The notes under the pieces are model-generated. The model worked only from the letters and a program-made list of their open reading frames with translations. It did no database searches and was not told the origin of the DNA. Source: Phyllobacterium zundukense (GTDB lineage Bacteria > Pseudomonadota > Alphaproteobacteria > Rhizobiales > Rhizobiaceae). From it: 64,000 bases of DNA. Made by a program: the position numbers and the translations under genes. Of this stretch, positions 28,286-38,090 are shown in pieces (within the stretch, counting starts at the first letter, position 1; every line of letters starts with the position of its first letter). The stretch lies in the NCBI RefSeq assembly GCF_025452195.1, contig NZ_CP104973.1:248001-312000 (forward strand). Reading direction: 5' to 3'.

Positions 28286-29098
28286 ATGGACAATGTGGTT
28301 CTGGTCGGTTGCGGCAATATGGGCTTTGCCATGCTCAAGGGCTGGCTGGACGCCGGGATATTGAAGCCGGATCAGGTCACCGTGGTCGAGCCAACCGATA
28401 CGCTGCGCGAACGGGCGGCAACGCTCGGTGTTCATGCGCATGCCAACGCAAGCAGGCTAGAAGACGATCTGTCGCCGCGCATTATACTCATCGCGGTCAA
28501 GCCACAGGTGATGCGCGATGTGCTGCCCGCCTATGAGCGTTTCGCAGCCGGGTCAACGTTCGTCAGTGTTGCCGCCGGCGTCAAGGTCGCGTTGTTCGAG
28601 GAATTCTTAGGTGAAAAAACCGCGATTATCCGCACCATCCCGAATACGCCTGCAGCGATCGGCAAAGGCATGATCGTCACGTTCCGCAATTCGAATGTAA
28701 GCGACAAGGATGCCGAGTTTGTCGATACCTTGTTGAAAACCAGCGGAAAAGTCGCAGCCGTGGACGATGAAAAACTGATCGACGTCGCAACGGCGGTTTC
28801 GGGCTCGGGGCCGGCTTACGTTTTTCATTTCATCGAATGCCTGACCGAAGCGGCCGTTGTGGCTGGCCTCGAACGAAAGACCGCGGAGCTCCTGGCGATG
28901 CAGACCGTCTATGGCGCTGGCGTCCTCGCCGCCTCGAGCGAAGACACCCCAACGACGCTGCGCGAACAGGTGACGAGCCCGAAGGGTACCACTGCCGCCG
29001 CGCTCGACGTGTTGATGGGCCATGACAAACTCAAACGGCTTATGGTCCGGGCTGTATTCAAGGCACACCAGCGCGCCATAGAACTTGGCACCTATTGA
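28286..29098 (+). CDS. proC: Pyrroline-5-carboxylate reductase
   Basis: 270 residues with the N-terminal VGCGNMGFAML dinucleotide motif, IPNTPAAIGKGM, and the C-terminal signature (SGSGPAYVFHFIE, LREQVTSPKGTT). It makes proline from pyrroline-5-carboxylate with NADPH. The ATG at 28286 has GGGAGA upstream. It lies between the polysaccharide block and the urease operon and has no functional link to either. Confidence 0.95.
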   Translation: MDNVVLVGCGNMGFAMLKGWLDAGILKPDQVTVVEPTDTLRERAATLGVHAHANASRLEDDLSPRIILIAVKPQVMRDVLPAYERFAAGSTFVSVAAGVKVALFEEFLGEKTAIIRTIPNTPAAIGKGMIVTFRNSNVSDKDAEFVDTLLKTSGKVAAVDDEKLIDVATAVSGSGPAYVFHFIECLTEAAVVAGLERKTAELLAMQTVYGAGVLAASSEDTPTTLREQVTSPKGTTAAALDVLMGHDKLKRLMVRAVFKAHQRAIELGTY

Positions 29099-29135
29099 GC
29101 TTCCGCAAGCTGGATCATTGCGATAGCGTGCCGAA

Positions 29136-29966
29136 ATGAGCGTGCATCCATCTGATCCAGCCATCGAAGCAAAACCGCAACGTGCCTTTGGCTCGGCGCA
29201 TCTCTCTGTCAAACCTTCCAATGGTCGTACGCGTATAGACACACTCTATCAGGACGGCTGCGCCAAGATTCGGTTGCCTGAGATCGATGATCGTTCGCTT
29301 GAGGCGGTGATGATCAACACATCGGGCGGACTGACGGGGGGCGACGAGATGCGCTGGCGATTCGACGTCGCTGACAATTGCCGGGCGCAGGTCACCACGC
29401 AGGCATGCGAGCGCATCTACAAGTCGTCTGCCGGCACCGCTGACATAACAAGCATCTTGAAAGTGGCGGAGCGCGCATCGCTCGCGTGGTTGCCGCAGGA
29501 GACGATTTTGTTTGAGGGCTCGGCACTGAAGCGAACCCTTACCGTCGATCTTGCCGAGACTAGCCGTGCCCTGATTGTGGAGCCCGTCGTGTTCGGTCGC
29601 AAGGCGATGGGTGAGGACGTGCAGAACTGTTTGTTCAGGGATCGCTGGCGCATTCGCCAGGAAGGCAAACTGATCCATGCGGAAGATTTCACAATCGGAC
29701 CCGACGCGGCATCGATGCTTGCCCGTCCTGCCCTGTTTGGGGGGATGCGCACCATGGCGACTGTCCTGCTTCTCGATGCCGACGCCGAACGTCATCTTGA
29801 GCCGAGCCGAAAAATAGTTGGCACAAAAGGCGGTGTTTCCTTCTGGTCTGGCAAGCTTCTTGCGAGGCTTGTCGATGGTGACGCCTATTCATTGAGGAAG
29901 CGGCTGGTGCCATTGATAGAACTGCTCAATGAAAAGGCAGGCGTGCCTAAAGTCTGGTCAATCTAG
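29136..29966 (+). CDS. ureD: Urease accessory protein UreD
   Basis: 276 residues with the UreD core INTSGGLTGGDEMRW, TTQACERIYKSS and LPQETILFEGSALKR. UreD binds apo-urease and, with UreF and UreG, forms the nickel-insertion complex. It is the first gene of the urease operon in the rhizobial order ureD-A-B-C-E-F-G. Confidence 0.95.
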   Translation: MSVHPSDPAIEAKPQRAFGSAHLSVKPSNGRTRIDTLYQDGCAKIRLPEIDDRSLEAVMINTSGGLTGGDEMRWRFDVADNCRAQVTTQACERIYKSSAGTADITSILKVAERASLAWLPQETILFEGSALKRTLTVDLAETSRALIVEPVVFGRKAMGEDVQNCLFRDRWRIRQEGKLIHAEDFTIGPDAASMLARPALFGGMRTMATVLLLDADAERHLEPSRKIVGTKGGVSFWSGKLLARLVDGDAYSLRKRLVPLIELLNEKAGVPKVWSI

Positions 29967-29997
29967 ACGCAAAACTGAGTATGGCTAAAGGAAAAGC

Positions 29998-30300
29998 ATG
30001 AACCTGACACCACGCGAGAAGGACAAACTTCTCATTTCTATGGCGGCGATGGTCGCCCGCCGCCGACTCGAACGCGGCGTCAAGCTCAATCATCCGGAAG
30101 CCATTGCATTGATTAGCGATTTCGTCGTCGAGGGCGCCCGCGATGGCCGGTCGGTCGCCGATCTGATGCAGGCAGGGGCACATGTCATCACCCGGGAACA
30201 GGTGATGGAAGGTATTCCAGAGATGATCCACGACATACAGGTCGAGGCGACATTTCCGGACGGGACAAAGCTCGTCACCGTGCACGAACCGATAAGGTAG
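29998..30300 (+). CDS. ureA: Urease gamma subunit
   Basis: 100 residues, exact family length. It begins [20 protein letters not shown] and carries [26 protein letters not shown]. Structural gamma subunit of the (UreABC)3 enzyme that hydrolyses urea to ammonia and carbamate. It lies 31 bases after ureD and 10 bases before ureB. Confidence 0.97.
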   Translation: MNLTPREKDKLLISMAAMVARRRLERGVKLNHPEAIALISDFVVEGARDGRSVADLMQAGAHVITREQVMEGIPEMIHDIQVEATFPDGTKLVTVHEPIR

Positions 30301-30310
30301 GAAACCGCAG

Positions 30311-30616
30311 ATGATCCCCGGCGAAATCATAACGGCTAAAGGCGAAATCGAACTGAATGCCGGTGCCAGCAATATTATGCTGAAGGTGGCAAATACCGGC
30401 GACCGTCCGGTGCAGGTCGGGTCGCACTATCATTTCTTCGAAACCAACTCGGCACTGGTATTCGACCGCGATCAAGCGCGCGGCATGCGTCTCGATATTG
30501 CCGCCGGAACGGCGGTCCGGTTCGAGCCGGGGCAGGAGCGTGATATTACGCTCGTGCCGCTCAGCGGGAACCGGACCGTTTACGGGTTTCAGCAGAAGAT
30601 CATGGGAAAGCTGTGA
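30311..30616 (+). CDS. ureB: Urease beta subunit
   Basis: 101 residues, starting [18 protein letters not shown] and containing [14 protein letters not shown] and the C-terminal [18 protein letters not shown]. It forms the beta layer of the urease trimer. It is followed not by ureC but by a 657-base interval holding a reverse-strand gene, which is unusual for an operon this compact. Confidence 0.97.
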   Translation: MIPGEIITAKGEIELNAGASNIMLKVANTGDRPVQVGSHYHFFETNSALVFDRDQARGMRLDIAAGTAVRFEPGQERDITLVPLSGNRTVYGFQQKIMGKL

Positions 30617-30711
30617 CCGCTCCGCTTGACCTCATCTCCACGACAACAAGCGACCGGAGAAACACCGATCGCTGCGCATATTCCAGATGTGGGTCAGGTA
30701 GGGCTTGCCTG

Positions 30712-31095
30712 TCAGCTTGGCTTCTTGGTCACCAGGGTCAGCAGGCCTTTGGAATCGAGGCTGGCAATGACCACCGCTGCGGATGTCAGCCCCTTTTCCT
30801 TCAAGGCCGCGGAGACTTGTGGCGACTTGTCGATCGACGTGCGCAGTTTCTGCATGTCTGCGTCGCTACGCTTGGCAAGCGCATCGTTGACCTGGGTCTT
30901 GGTTGCATCCGGCAGTTCATTGATATCCACGATATTGATGGTGGTAATGGCCGTGGCACCAGGCTTGGCTGGAGTCTCGCTCTTTGGAGCGGGCTGCTCG
31001 GCGCTTGGAGCCTGCGGCGCCGCGGACTGCGCGTAAGCAACAGAAGTCGCAAGCGGGAATCCCGCACAGAGCGCGAGGGCTATCATCTTTCGCAT
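30712..31095 (-). CDS. Small secreted protein of unknown function, inside the urease operon on the opposite strand
   Basis: 127 residues from ATG 31095, with AAAGGAAA upstream (a GTG at 31110 is less likely). An N-terminal signal peptide (MIALALCAGFPLATSVAYAQS) cuts near AYA-QS. It is followed by a Pro/Ala-rich linker and a C-terminal domain (INELPDATKTQVNDALAKR, KEKGLTSAAVVIASLDSKG). It has no cysteine pair or known catalytic motif. The reverse orientation between ureB and ureC means it is regulated separately and may force ureC to have its own promoter. Periplasmic location is predicted; function is unknown. Confidence 0.7.
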   Translation of the reverse strand: MRKMIALALCAGFPLATSVAYAQSAAPQAPSAEQPAPKSETPAKPGATAITTINIVDINELPDATKTQVNDALAKRSDADMQKLRTSIDKSPQVSAALKEKGLTSAAVVIASLDSKGLLTLVTKKPS

Positions 31096-31273
31096 CGTTT
31101 TTCCTTTCACGAGATTGGCGAACGATCATCTACTGATGACGCGCGCACTTCACATGCGGAATTCGATCTCAAGCGGTCGCTGATCGGGTTTTTCCAAGGC
31201 AATATCGCGGCAGAAATGTGGCAGACGCCGCCCGTTGTCGTCCATTCCGTTATCCATACAAGAGGGAAGTTCC

Positions 31274-32986
31274 ATGCCCGCTAAAATCACTCGCGCGGCC
31301 TATGCCCGCATGTTTGGGCCAACGACGGGCGACAAGGTGCGTCTTGCCGACACCGAACTCTTCATCGAGGTGGAGAGGGACTTCACTGTCTATGGCGAAG
31401 AAGTGAAGTTCGGCGGCGGCAAGGTCATTCGCGATGGCATGGGCCAGAGCCAGATTGCCCGTGCAGACGGTGCCGTCGACACGGTGATTACCAATGCACT
31501 GATCGTTGACCATAGCGGTATTTATAAAGCCGATGTGGGTTTGAAGGACGGGTTGATTGCTGAAATCGGCAAGGCCGGCAATCCGGATACGCAACCCGGC
31601 GTGACGATCATCATTGGCCCTGGCACGGAAATCATCGCGGGCGAAGGCAAAATCCTCACCGCCGGCGGCATGGACGCCCATATCCATTTCATCTGCCCGC
31701 AGCAGATTGAGGAAGCGCTGATGTCAGGCGTTACGACAATGTTTGGCGGCGGCACAGGACCAGCCCATGGGACACTGGCGACCACCTGTACGCCGGGGCC
31801 CTGGCACTTGGGCCGGATGATTCAGTCTTTCGACGCCATCCCCATGAACATCGGCCTTTCAGGCAAGGGCAATACATCGCTGCCGAAAGCGCTGGAGGAG
31901 ATGATCCTTGGCGGGGCGTGCTCGCTGAAACTGCATGAGGATTGGGGTACGACACCCGCGACGATCGACAACTGCCTCTCGGTTGCCGACCAGTACGATG
32001 TGCAGGTGATGATCCACACCGACACGCTGAACGAGAGCGGCTTCGTCGAGGACACGGTCGCCGCCTTCAAGGGTCGCACAGTTCACGCTTTTCATACGGA
32101 AGGTGCTGGTGGTGGACACGCTCCGGACATCATCAAGATTTGCGGGCTTGCCAACGTCATTCCATCTTCGACCAATCCGACGCGGCCCTATACGAAAAAT
32201 ACCATCGCCGAACATCTCGATATGCTGATGGTGTGCCATCATCTTTCTTCATCGATCCCGGAAGATGTGGCGTTTGCCGAAAGCCGTATCCGCAAGGAGA
32301 CGATCGCCGCAGAGGACATACTGCATGATATCGGCGCATTCTCGATCATTTCCTCTGACAGCCAGGCCATGGGACGTGTCGGGGAGGTGCTGATACGCAC
32401 GTGGCAGACTGCTGATAAAATGAAGCGTCAGCGCGGGAGCCTGCCGCAGGAAACCGGCGACAACGACAATTTTCGCGTCAAACGCTACATCGCCAAATAC
32501 ACGATCAACCCGGCGATTGCACAGGGTGTTTCCCGGCACGTGGGTTCAATCGAAGTCGGAAAGCGTGCCGATCTCGTCTTGTGGAACCCCGCCTTCTTTG
32601 GCGTAAAACCGGATATGGTCCTGCTTGGCGGCTCGATAGTTGCCGCACCCATGGGCGATCCCAATGCCTCCATCCCGACGCCGCAGCCGGTCCACTACCG
32701 TTATATGTTCGGCGGCTTTGGCAAGAATGTCAGCAATTCGTCAGTCGTCTTTGCCAGCAAGGCTTCGGTCGAGGCAGGCTTGCGCCAGTCGCTCGGTGTC
32801 GACAAACAACTGATCGGCGTCGAAAACACACGCAGCGGCATTTCCAAAGCATCGATGATCCACAATGATGCCACACCACATGTGGAGGTGGATCCGGAGA
32901 CCTATGAGGTTCGGGCGGATGGGCAGTTGTTGACGTGCGAGCCGGCAACGCTGCTACCGATGGCACAGCGCTACTTTCTGTTCTGA
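31274..32986 (+). CDS. ureC: Urease alpha (catalytic) subunit
   Basis: 570 residues, standard length. All active-site residues are visible: His 136 and His 138 (DAHIHF), carbamylated Lys 219 with His 221 (SLKLHEDWG), His 248 (MIHTDT), His 274 (HAFHTEG), Asp 362 (SSDSQAMG), and the flap Cys 321-His 322 (VCHHL). It binds two nickel ions. The ATG at 31274 is preferred over an earlier in-frame start at 31235 because it matches family N-termini ([17 protein letters not shown]). Confidence 0.98.
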   Translation: MPAKITRAAYARMFGPTTGDKVRLADTELFIEVERDFTVYGEEVKFGGGKVIRDGMGQSQIARADGAVDTVITNALIVDHSGIYKADVGLKDGLIAEIGKAGNPDTQPGVTIIIGPGTEIIAGEGKILTAGGMDAHIHFICPQQIEEALMSGVTTMFGGGTGPAHGTLATTCTPGPWHLGRMIQSFDAIPMNIGLSGKGNTSLPKALEEMILGGACSLKLHEDWGTTPATIDNCLSVADQYDVQVMIHTDTLNESGFVEDTVAAFKGRTVHAFHTEGAGGGHAPDIIKICGLANVIPSSTNPTRPYTKNTIAEHLDMLMVCHHLSSSIPEDVAFAESRIRKETIAAEDILHDIGAFSIISSDSQAMGRVGEVLIRTWQTADKMKRQRGSLPQETGDNDNFRVKRYIAKYTINPAIAQGVSRHVGSIEVGKRADLVLWNPAFFGVKPDMVLLGGSIVAAPMGDPNASIPTPQPVHYRYMFGGFGKNVSNSSVVFASKASVEAGLRQSLGVDKQLIGVENTRSGISKASMIHNDATPHVEVDPETYEVRADGQLLTCEPATLLPMAQRYFLF

Positions 32987-32999
32987 GGGGAGGAACAAA

Positions 33000-33512
33000 G
33001 TGAAGGATCAATTCAGGCGGCTTGCGTACTATAACAAGTGGGCCAATGGGCGGATTTACGCGGCAGCCGGTGCCCTTGACCACGAAGATTATTTCGCCGA
33101 CAGACGCGCGTTTTTCAAATCGGTGCACGGCACGCTGAATCATATCCTGGCTATCGACAAATTATGGTTCGGTCGCTTCACGGGGAACCTTTACGCCATC
33201 CCCTCCCTGGATGTCGTTCTGCACGATAATTTCAATGACTTGCATGCGGCGCGCATCGCCCTGGACGATCACATTATCGATGTGGTCACCAAATTGGACG
33301 AGGCTTCGATCAAGGGTATCTTTCACTGGATCACCACCGAAGGCCAACCATATACGTCAACCTTGGATCGCGCGCTGACACAAATCTTCAACCACCAGAC
33401 GCATCATCGCGGCCAGGTCCATACACTGCTTTCGCAGATGACCGGTGACGCACCGCCGATCGACTTCTTCCTGTGCATGAACGATGATTTTGATGAGAAA
33501 GGCCAAGCGTGA
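33000..33512 (+). CDS. DinB-family putative metal-dependent protein
   Basis: 170 residues with the DinB/DUF664 four-helix layout: [13 protein letters not shown], a first His in [18 protein letters not shown], and the C-terminal [16 protein letters not shown] that supplies the remaining metal-binding His. Members bind Zn or Ni and include thiol-dependent transferases, but most have no known substrate. It starts with GTG 33000 (GAGGGGAGG upstream), 13 bases after ureC, and its stop overlaps the ureE start. It is therefore co-expressed with urease, where a nickel-related role is possible but unproven. Confidence 0.85.
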   Translation: MKDQFRRLAYYNKWANGRIYAAAGALDHEDYFADRRAFFKSVHGTLNHILAIDKLWFGRFTGNLYAIPSLDVVLHDNFNDLHAARIALDDHIIDVVTKLDEASIKGIFHWITTEGQPYTSTLDRALTQIFNHQTHHRGQVHTLLSQMTGDAPPIDFFLCMNDDFDEKGQA

Positions 33513-34009
33513 TGAAGCGCGTCACCAACCATAGCCACGCCGGGCATTATCACGGCACGCCGTTCGATCGCGTTGTACTGGCCCATGACGAGCGGCATTT
33601 GCGGCGCAAAGTCCTGACACTAGAGCAGGGCGAACAAATCCTTGTCGATTTGCCCGAAGCCATCGCGTTCGAGCATGGCGACGTGCTTATTCTGGAGGAT
33701 AGGAGGATGGCCGAGATCATTGCGGCGGATGAAGCGCTTTACGAGGTCACGCCGCGGGATCGCCGGCATCTGTCGGAACTGGCCTGGCATCTTGGCAATC
33801 GTCATCTGCCGGCGCAACTGGAAGAAAGCCGCATCGTCATCCTGCGCGACCACGTAATCAAGGCGATGATGGAAGGTCTTGGGGCGAAAGTTACCGAGAT
33901 CACGGCGCCGTTCCTTCCATTGCACGGCGCATATCATAGCGGGCATGGGCATTCGCACGCGCGTGAACATGGCCATGATCGTCAACACCACGATCACACC
34001 CATGGCTAA
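33512..34009 (+). CDS. ureE: Urease accessory protein UreE (nickel chaperone)
   Basis: 165 residues from ATG 33512 (overlapping the previous stop as TGATG); GTG 33509 is the alternative. The central UreE core ([16 protein letters not shown]) includes the interface His. The C-terminal tail is strongly His-rich ([19 protein letters not shown]), a nickel store, and a second His-rich patch is at the N-terminus (HSHAGHYHG). It delivers nickel to UreG. Confidence 0.96.
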   Translation: MKRVTNHSHAGHYHGTPFDRVVLAHDERHLRRKVLTLEQGEQILVDLPEAIAFEHGDVLILEDRRMAEIIAADEALYEVTPRDRRHLSELAWHLGNRHLPAQLEESRIVILRDHVIKAMMEGLGAKVTEITAPFLPLHGAYHSGHGHSHAREHGHDRQHHDHTHG

Positions 34010-34670
34010 CCTTGGCGTAAACACCGCGCTTCTGCGCCTCATGACGTGGCTTTCCCCGGCTTTTCCTGTCGGGGCGTTTTCCTACAGTCATGGCATCGAG
34101 CGAGCCGTGCATGATGGTTTGATCCACGACAAGGCATCGTTGCAGGACTGGCTTGTTGATCTTATGAACCACGGCTCGGTCTGGAATGACGCGGTTTTAT
34201 TTGCTGCAAGCTGGGTGGATGCAGATACGGGCGGCAGTTGCGTGGAACAATCGGAGCTCGGAGAGGCAATGGCCGGCTCGAAAGAGCGGCACATGGAGAC
34301 CATGCTGCAAGGCAATGCCTTCCTTCAAGCTATTAGACACTGGAGCAACGCAAAATCCGGCGTGGCAAAAGAAATGCCCTATTCGGTCGCCGTTGCCATG
34401 GTTGCAGCCCGGAACAGGGTTGCATGTGAACCGGCGCTTGCCGCCTATCTTCATGCCGTCGTTTCCAACCTCATTCAAGGCGCCGTCCGGTTGGTACCGC
34501 TCGGACAAAGCCATGGCGTATCGTTGATGGCGGCAATGGAAACGCAAATCCTGGCGGTGACTGAGCGTGCTGCGCGTTCCAGCCTCGATGATCTGGGCTC
34601 GGCGGCCATCATGTCCGACATCATGGCCATGCAACATGAAACACAATATTCGAGGGTATTTCGCTCATGA
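34002..34670 (+). CDS. ureF: Urease accessory protein UreF
   Basis: 222 residues from ATG 34002, overlapping ureE by 8 bases. It contains [21 protein letters not shown], the UreF N-terminal signature, and a C-terminal LVPLGQSHG. All-helical scaffold of the UreDFG complex that couples UreG GTPase to nickel insertion. In-frame sequence upstream to 33879 is inside ureE and not UreF-like. Confidence 0.95.
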   Translation: MANLGVNTALLRLMTWLSPAFPVGAFSYSHGIERAVHDGLIHDKASLQDWLVDLMNHGSVWNDAVLFAASWVDADTGGSCVEQSELGEAMAGSKERHMETMLQGNAFLQAIRHWSNAKSGVAKEMPYSVAVAMVAARNRVACEPALAAYLHAVVSNLIQGAVRLVPLGQSHGVSLMAAMETQILAVTERAARSSLDDLGSAAIMSDIMAMQHETQYSRVFRS

Positions 34671-35290
34671 TTTCGCAAAACGGACCACTTCGCATCGGGA
34701 TTGGCGGGCCGGTTGGGTCCGGCAAGACCACAGTCACCGAAATGCTGTGCAAAGCGCTGCGCCACCGCTATTCCATCGCTGTCGTCACCAATGATATCTA
34801 CACGAAGGAAGACGCGCTGATCCTCAACCGGCTGCAAGCCTTGCCCGAGGACCGGATCATGGGTGTCGAGACCGGCGGTTGCCCACACACGGCCATCCGT
34901 GAAGACGCGACGATCAATCTGCAGGCTATTGCCGAGATGAACAAACGTCATCCCGATCTCGACATTGTCTTCATCGAGTCCGGCGGAGACAATCTGGCCG
35001 CGACTTTCTCACCCGATCTCGCCGACCTGACGATCTACGTGATTTCGGTCTGCCAAGGCGAAAAAATCCCGCGCAAGGGCGGACCGGGCATCACGCGCTC
35101 GGATCTGCTGATCATCAACAAGAAGGACCTCGCGCCCCATGTCGGCGCTGATCTTGATGTGATGGACGCGGATACCAAGGTTCAGCGTGGAGCGAAGCCT
35201 TATGTGTTCACCGACATGCTGCGCAGGAACGGCCTTGACGACGTGATCGCCTTTATCGAAGCTGCAGGCGGTCTACGCCAGGCGGCTTAG
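34667..35290 (+). CDS. ureG: Urease accessory GTPase UreG
   Basis: 207 residues, with P-loop GPVGSGKTT (14-22), the metal-binding CPH motif in [13 protein letters not shown], and the guanine-specifying NKKDLAP. SIMIBI-class GTPase that powers nickel insertion. Overlaps ureF by 4 bases (ATGA). It is the last gene of the urease operon; its 3' end overlaps the convergent oxidoreductase by 18 bases. Confidence 0.97.
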   Translation: MISQNGPLRIGIGGPVGSGKTTVTEMLCKALRHRYSIAVVTNDIYTKEDALILNRLQALPEDRIMGVETGGCPHTAIREDATINLQAIAEMNKRHPDLDIVFIESGGDNLAATFSPDLADLTIYVISVCQGEKIPRKGGPGITRSDLLIINKKDLAPHVGADLDVMDADTKVQRGAKPYVFTDMLRRNGLDDVIAFIEAAGGLRQAA

Positions 35291-36301
35291 CGGGGCGGTT
35301 TCAGGCCGCTCGATCATGGTTTCAGCGAGAATCTCATAAGAGCGGATTCTCGCTGGATGATCGAAAATCTGGCCTGTCACCATAATCTCGTCTGCACCCG
35401 TGCGCACAATGAAATCCTGAACGCCGGCCTTCACGGTTTCCGGCGACCCGACGACCGAGCAGGATAGAGCCTGACGCAAGATCGCCTTCGCGTGAAGGTC
35501 GAGCGTTTCCTCATAACCTCGCACCGGCGCGGGCAATGGCCCCGGATTGCCCGTACGCAGATTGACAAAGGCCTGCTGCTGCGAGGTCTGCAAAAGTTTT
35601 GCCTCATCATCGGTTTCTGCGGCGAAAACATTGAGGCCCAGCATTACATAGGGCTTGTCCAGGTACTCAGACGGTTCGAAGCGAGCGCGATAGATCTCGA
35701 TCGCCCGCTCCATTTCAGCCGGTGCAAAATGCGATGCGAAGGCATAAGGCAGGCCGAGTGCCGCCGCGAGCTGTGCGCCGAAAAGGCTGGAGCCCAGTAT
35801 CCATACAGGCACTTTCGTTCCGGCTCCGGGAACAGCTATGATGCGCTGGCCCGGCTCGGGATCGCGGAAATACCCCATCAACTCGACCACATCCTGTGGA
35901 AAGCCGTTGATGTCCTGATCGAGATTGCGGCGCAACGCCTGGGCAGTGATCTGATCTGTGCCCGGAGCACGGCCGACACCGAGATCGATACGGCCTGGAT
36001 GCAAGGAAGCCAGCGTGCCGAAGGCTTCTGCCACCATCAACGGAGAATGGTTCGGCAGCATGATACCACCGGCTCCAAGCCGGATTTTCGACGTGCCAGC
36101 CGCGACATGCGCGATGACAACGGCCGTCGCCGCGCTGGCAATACCGCGCATGCTGTGATGCTCGGCTAGCCAAAGGCGGTTATAGCCAAGTCGCTCCGCG
36201 TTTTGCGCAAGATCCAGCGAATTACGAAGGGACTGTGCGGCATCGCTGCCAGCAACAATCGGTGAAAGGTCAAGGACAGATAGCGGGGTCATTGCCTTCA
36301 T
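35273..36301 (-). CDS. Luciferase-like (LLM class) flavin-dependent oxidoreductase
   Basis: About 342 residues of the bacterial-luciferase superfamily: [12 protein letters not shown] at the N-terminus, [42 protein letters not shown] and a C-terminal [21 protein letters not shown]. Uses reduced FMN to oxygenate an unknown substrate. The start is uncertain: ATG 36301, ATG 36292 and GTG 36352 are all possible. It is convergent with ureG and shares 18 bases with it, so there is no room for a separate terminator. Confidence 0.85.
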   Translation of the reverse strand: MKAMTPLSVLDLSPIVAGSDAAQSLRNSLDLAQNAERLGYNRLWLAEHHSMRGIASAATAVVIAHVAAGTSKIRLGAGGIMLPNHSPLMVAEAFGTLASLHPGRIDLGVGRAPGTDQITAQALRRNLDQDINGFPQDVVELMGYFRDPEPGQRIIAVPGAGTKVPVWILGSSLFGAQLAAALGLPYAFASHFAPAEMERAIEIYRARFEPSEYLDKPYVMLGLNVFAAETDDEAKLLQTSQQQAFVNLRTGNPGPLPAPVRGYEETLDLHAKAILRQALSCSVVGSPETVKAGVQDFIVRTGADEIMVTGQIFDHPARIRSYEILAETMIERPETAPLSRLA

Positions 36302-36388
36302 ATAGGCGAGCGGCGCAAACGCACAATAACAGAGCGCGATTTCATGATTCACAAAAATTGAAGTTTGATTGAATGGGAAGAACGAGAT

Positions 36389-36592
36389 TCAGAGGTGGCG
36401 TGCGCGAGACGATTCCAGGCGCAGTTCCATACCGACCACGGCGCGGGTTTCCTGTGACAACTGCTCATCAGATTCACGGATTGCAGTTTCGATGAAATAG
36501 GCAATCATCTCGAAACCAGCATTATCCGCCAAGGTGCACAATTTTGAGAGTTCTGTTTTTAATACTTCGAGTGTTTGTGCTCTCTTGTTCAT
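36389..36592 (-). CDS. Small hypothetical protein
   Basis: 67 residues from ATG 36592, with GGAGAG upstream (the frame opens at 36640). It is helical and charged (TLEVLKTELSKLCTLADNAGFEMIAYFIETAIRES), without signal peptide or recognised domain. It resembles small helical proteins widespread in rhizobia. Function unknown. Confidence 0.6.
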   Translation of the reverse strand: MNKRAQTLEVLKTELSKLCTLADNAGFEMIAYFIETAIRESDEQLSQETRAVVGMELRLESSRARHL

Positions 36593-36935
36593 GCTGTTCT
36601 CTCCATATCCCGTGAACCGCAATAGTGAGTTGTATCCCACTAAAATCTTCTCGCACTAGTGCAAGGACAAAAGCCATGCGACCAATGTGCTTATCAACAA
36701 ATTCCCCGATACTTTCGAAGAAATTTCCAGCGATGGTTAAATTATGATTGTTGATTCCACCAAGACTTCGCAGATAACATTATTCTCAAAATGCGCGAAT
36801 TGAAAAGCCCTTTAATTACTACAAATATTCGTGAATACAGGCGATAATCCATAAATTTATTTTAAAATTTTACTGAATGGTTTACAAGTGAATGAATGCG
36901 TTGAGCTATTTTATTCGATAATCGAATAATCTACG
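36593..36935. other. AT-rich intergenic region
   Basis: About 340 bases, strongly AT-rich from 36700 to 36935. It contains the promoter side of the 67-residue gene and the 3' flank of the gene at 36936. I see no open frame, hairpin or repeat I can support. Confidence 0.5.
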
Positions 36936-37289
36936 CTAAAAACCGGAAAGTTGCACTTTAGCTTTTCCGCATATTTCTTTTGATCCGGACTCTTCTGCCT
37001 TGTCGATGTGACCAGACGCGAGATCAGAAACGATTTCGACCGCTACGTCTTCCGGCAATCCGGTTTCCCGCATCCCCGCTTTCATCGCCGCTTCGCTGGC
37101 TTCATCGGTTCCGCAAATATACGCTCTGGCTTCAAGCAAGGCAGCCCGTTCGAATTGTCGATTGCTGACCTCACTGACGTCGTCCGACGCTTTTGCCTGA
37201 TTTTTGATATTGAAAGCATTGGCCGGCAATACTTCAGCCGACGCAATAAGCGCCGCTGCGAGAATAGGTATCGATGATCTGTCGAAGCG
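36936..37289 (-). CDS. Small secreted protein, unknown function
   Basis: 117 residues from ATG 37289 with a strong GGAAGGGGCAGG region upstream. A signal peptide (SIPILAAALIASAEVLPANA) probably cuts after ANA. The mature part has two cysteines (AYICGTDEA and KEICGKAKV) that could form a disulphide, and a helical middle. No known domain. Periplasmic or extracellular location predicted. Confidence 0.7.
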   Translation of the reverse strand, partial: RFDRSSIPILAAALIASAEVLPANAFNIKNQAKASDDVSEVSNRQFERAALLEARAYICGTDEASEAAMKAGMRETGLPEDVAVEIVSDLASGHIDKAEESGSKEICGKAKVQLSGF

Positions 37290-37449
37290 CATGTTTCCTG
37301 CCCCTTCCAACCACATCTGGAGGCCAGCGTTTATCGCCATTCAAGCCTCGTTCATGGATTATTAACGGACGGGGACTGGTTCCGTTCCTGATGCATAGTC
37401 AATTGGCCGTGATCGGAGCGTGACGCTTCGGCGATGAGATTGCTGCGTT

Positions 37450-37493
37450 GCACAAAATGCATTGCTGCTATGCAATATTGTCTGTATTAAATC
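37450..37493 (+). promoter_or_regulatory. Shared upstream element of the small RNA (copy 1)
   Basis: Bases 37450-37493 align with 41211-41254, upstream of the DUF1127 gene, over about 44 positions, including TTGCTGCTATGCAA with flanking GCAC and TTAAATC. It holds inverted repeats (TGCAT-N7-ATGCA) of the type bound by LysR regulators. In Brucella the LysR regulator VtlR controls a small RNA and DUF1127 genes together, so a VtlR/LsrB-like site is a reasonable inference. Confidence 0.6.
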
Positions 37494-37499
37494 AGGACA

Positions 37500-37643
37500 G
37501 TTGAGTTATTCTCAAATCAGGAATTTTCGACAGCGCCACCTCCTCCCGGCCCTGTCGAAACGGACGGCCTCTTCTCCTCCCAGAAGGCCTTCCAAAACCA
37601 ACGAAACCCACCGCACCTCCTCCCGCGGTGGGTTTTGTTGTTT
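37500..37643 (+). ncRNA. Three-hairpin anti-Shine-Dalgarno small RNA (cuckoo / CcsR-like)
   Basis: Three successive stem-loops each display a C(C)TCCTCCC loop. Hairpin 1: stem TTTCGACAG (37525-37533)/CTGTCGAAA (37552-37560), motif at 37539-37547. Hairpin 2: GGCCT/AGGCC at 37566-37589, motif at 37574-37581. Hairpin 3: an 11-bp stem AAACCCACCGC/GCGGTGGGTTT at 37604-37635, motif at 37616-37624, followed by a T-rich tail that makes it the terminator. Alphaproteobacterial cuckoo/CcsR RNAs have exactly this loop sequence and stress-related roles; these loops could pair with ribosome-binding sites or proteins. The 5' end is not known. Confidence 0.82.
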
Positions 37644-37739
37644 CAGCCCTGTTCTTCTCCAGAAATTGACGTGCCGTATAATGCAAAACGCCGCCCCGAC
37701 GCAGGTAGGCGGAGACGGCGTCGCATAGCAAAAATGTGG

Positions 37740-37958
37740 TTACTGAGCGGCAGCGGGCTTGGCTGCAGCCGCGGCGGCAGACTCACTCAGGCTGGGCGCC
37801 TTGGAGGGAGTTGCGCGCTGTGTCAGGGATTTGGGTGGCGGGACAAAATGCGTATCCTTGGCAGGTGAAGGCCCCGCGGGAGTGGTCGTCTTTGGTGTGG
37901 TTGTGCAACCCGTGACGAGCATGAGAGACAGGGCTATCAGGGACAGGGCTATCCGCAT
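37740..37958 (-). CDS. Small lipoprotein
   Basis: 72 residues from ATG 37958 with AAAGGAAAG upstream. The signal sequence MRIALSLIALSLMLVTGC ends in a lipobox (LVTGC), so Cys 18 should be lipidated. The rest is a Thr/Pro/Ala-rich low-complexity tail (SESAAAAAAKPAAAQ). No domain. Probably a small outer- or inner-membrane-anchored protein of unknown role. Confidence 0.7.
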   Translation of the reverse strand: MRIALSLIALSLMLVTGCTTTPKTTTPAGPSPAKDTHFVPPPKSLTQRATPSKAPSLSESAAAAAAKPAAAQ

Positions 37959-38090
37959 TCGACTTTCCTTTGGATATTGCGCCGGACGATGGCACGGATC
38001 GTAGCGTTGCATGCTAGAGCAGCTCACGCTGGCATGAATCGGCCACTGTTGACCACCCAAAGATGGCGATTAAGCGTCCATCCGTGACAT

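Noticed and set aside
26819..28441. 540-codon open frame on the minus strand opposite the O-antigen ligase-like gene
   Set aside because: Composition is His/Arg/Asp-rich without hydrophobic core or motif, and the plus strand encodes a clear membrane protein; it is an antisense shadow of GC-rich codons.
37604..37640. Attenuator of a downstream biosynthetic operon
   Set aside because: No plus-strand gene follows closely, and the hairpin belongs to a set of three with the same CCTCCTCCC loop, so a small RNA terminator fits better.
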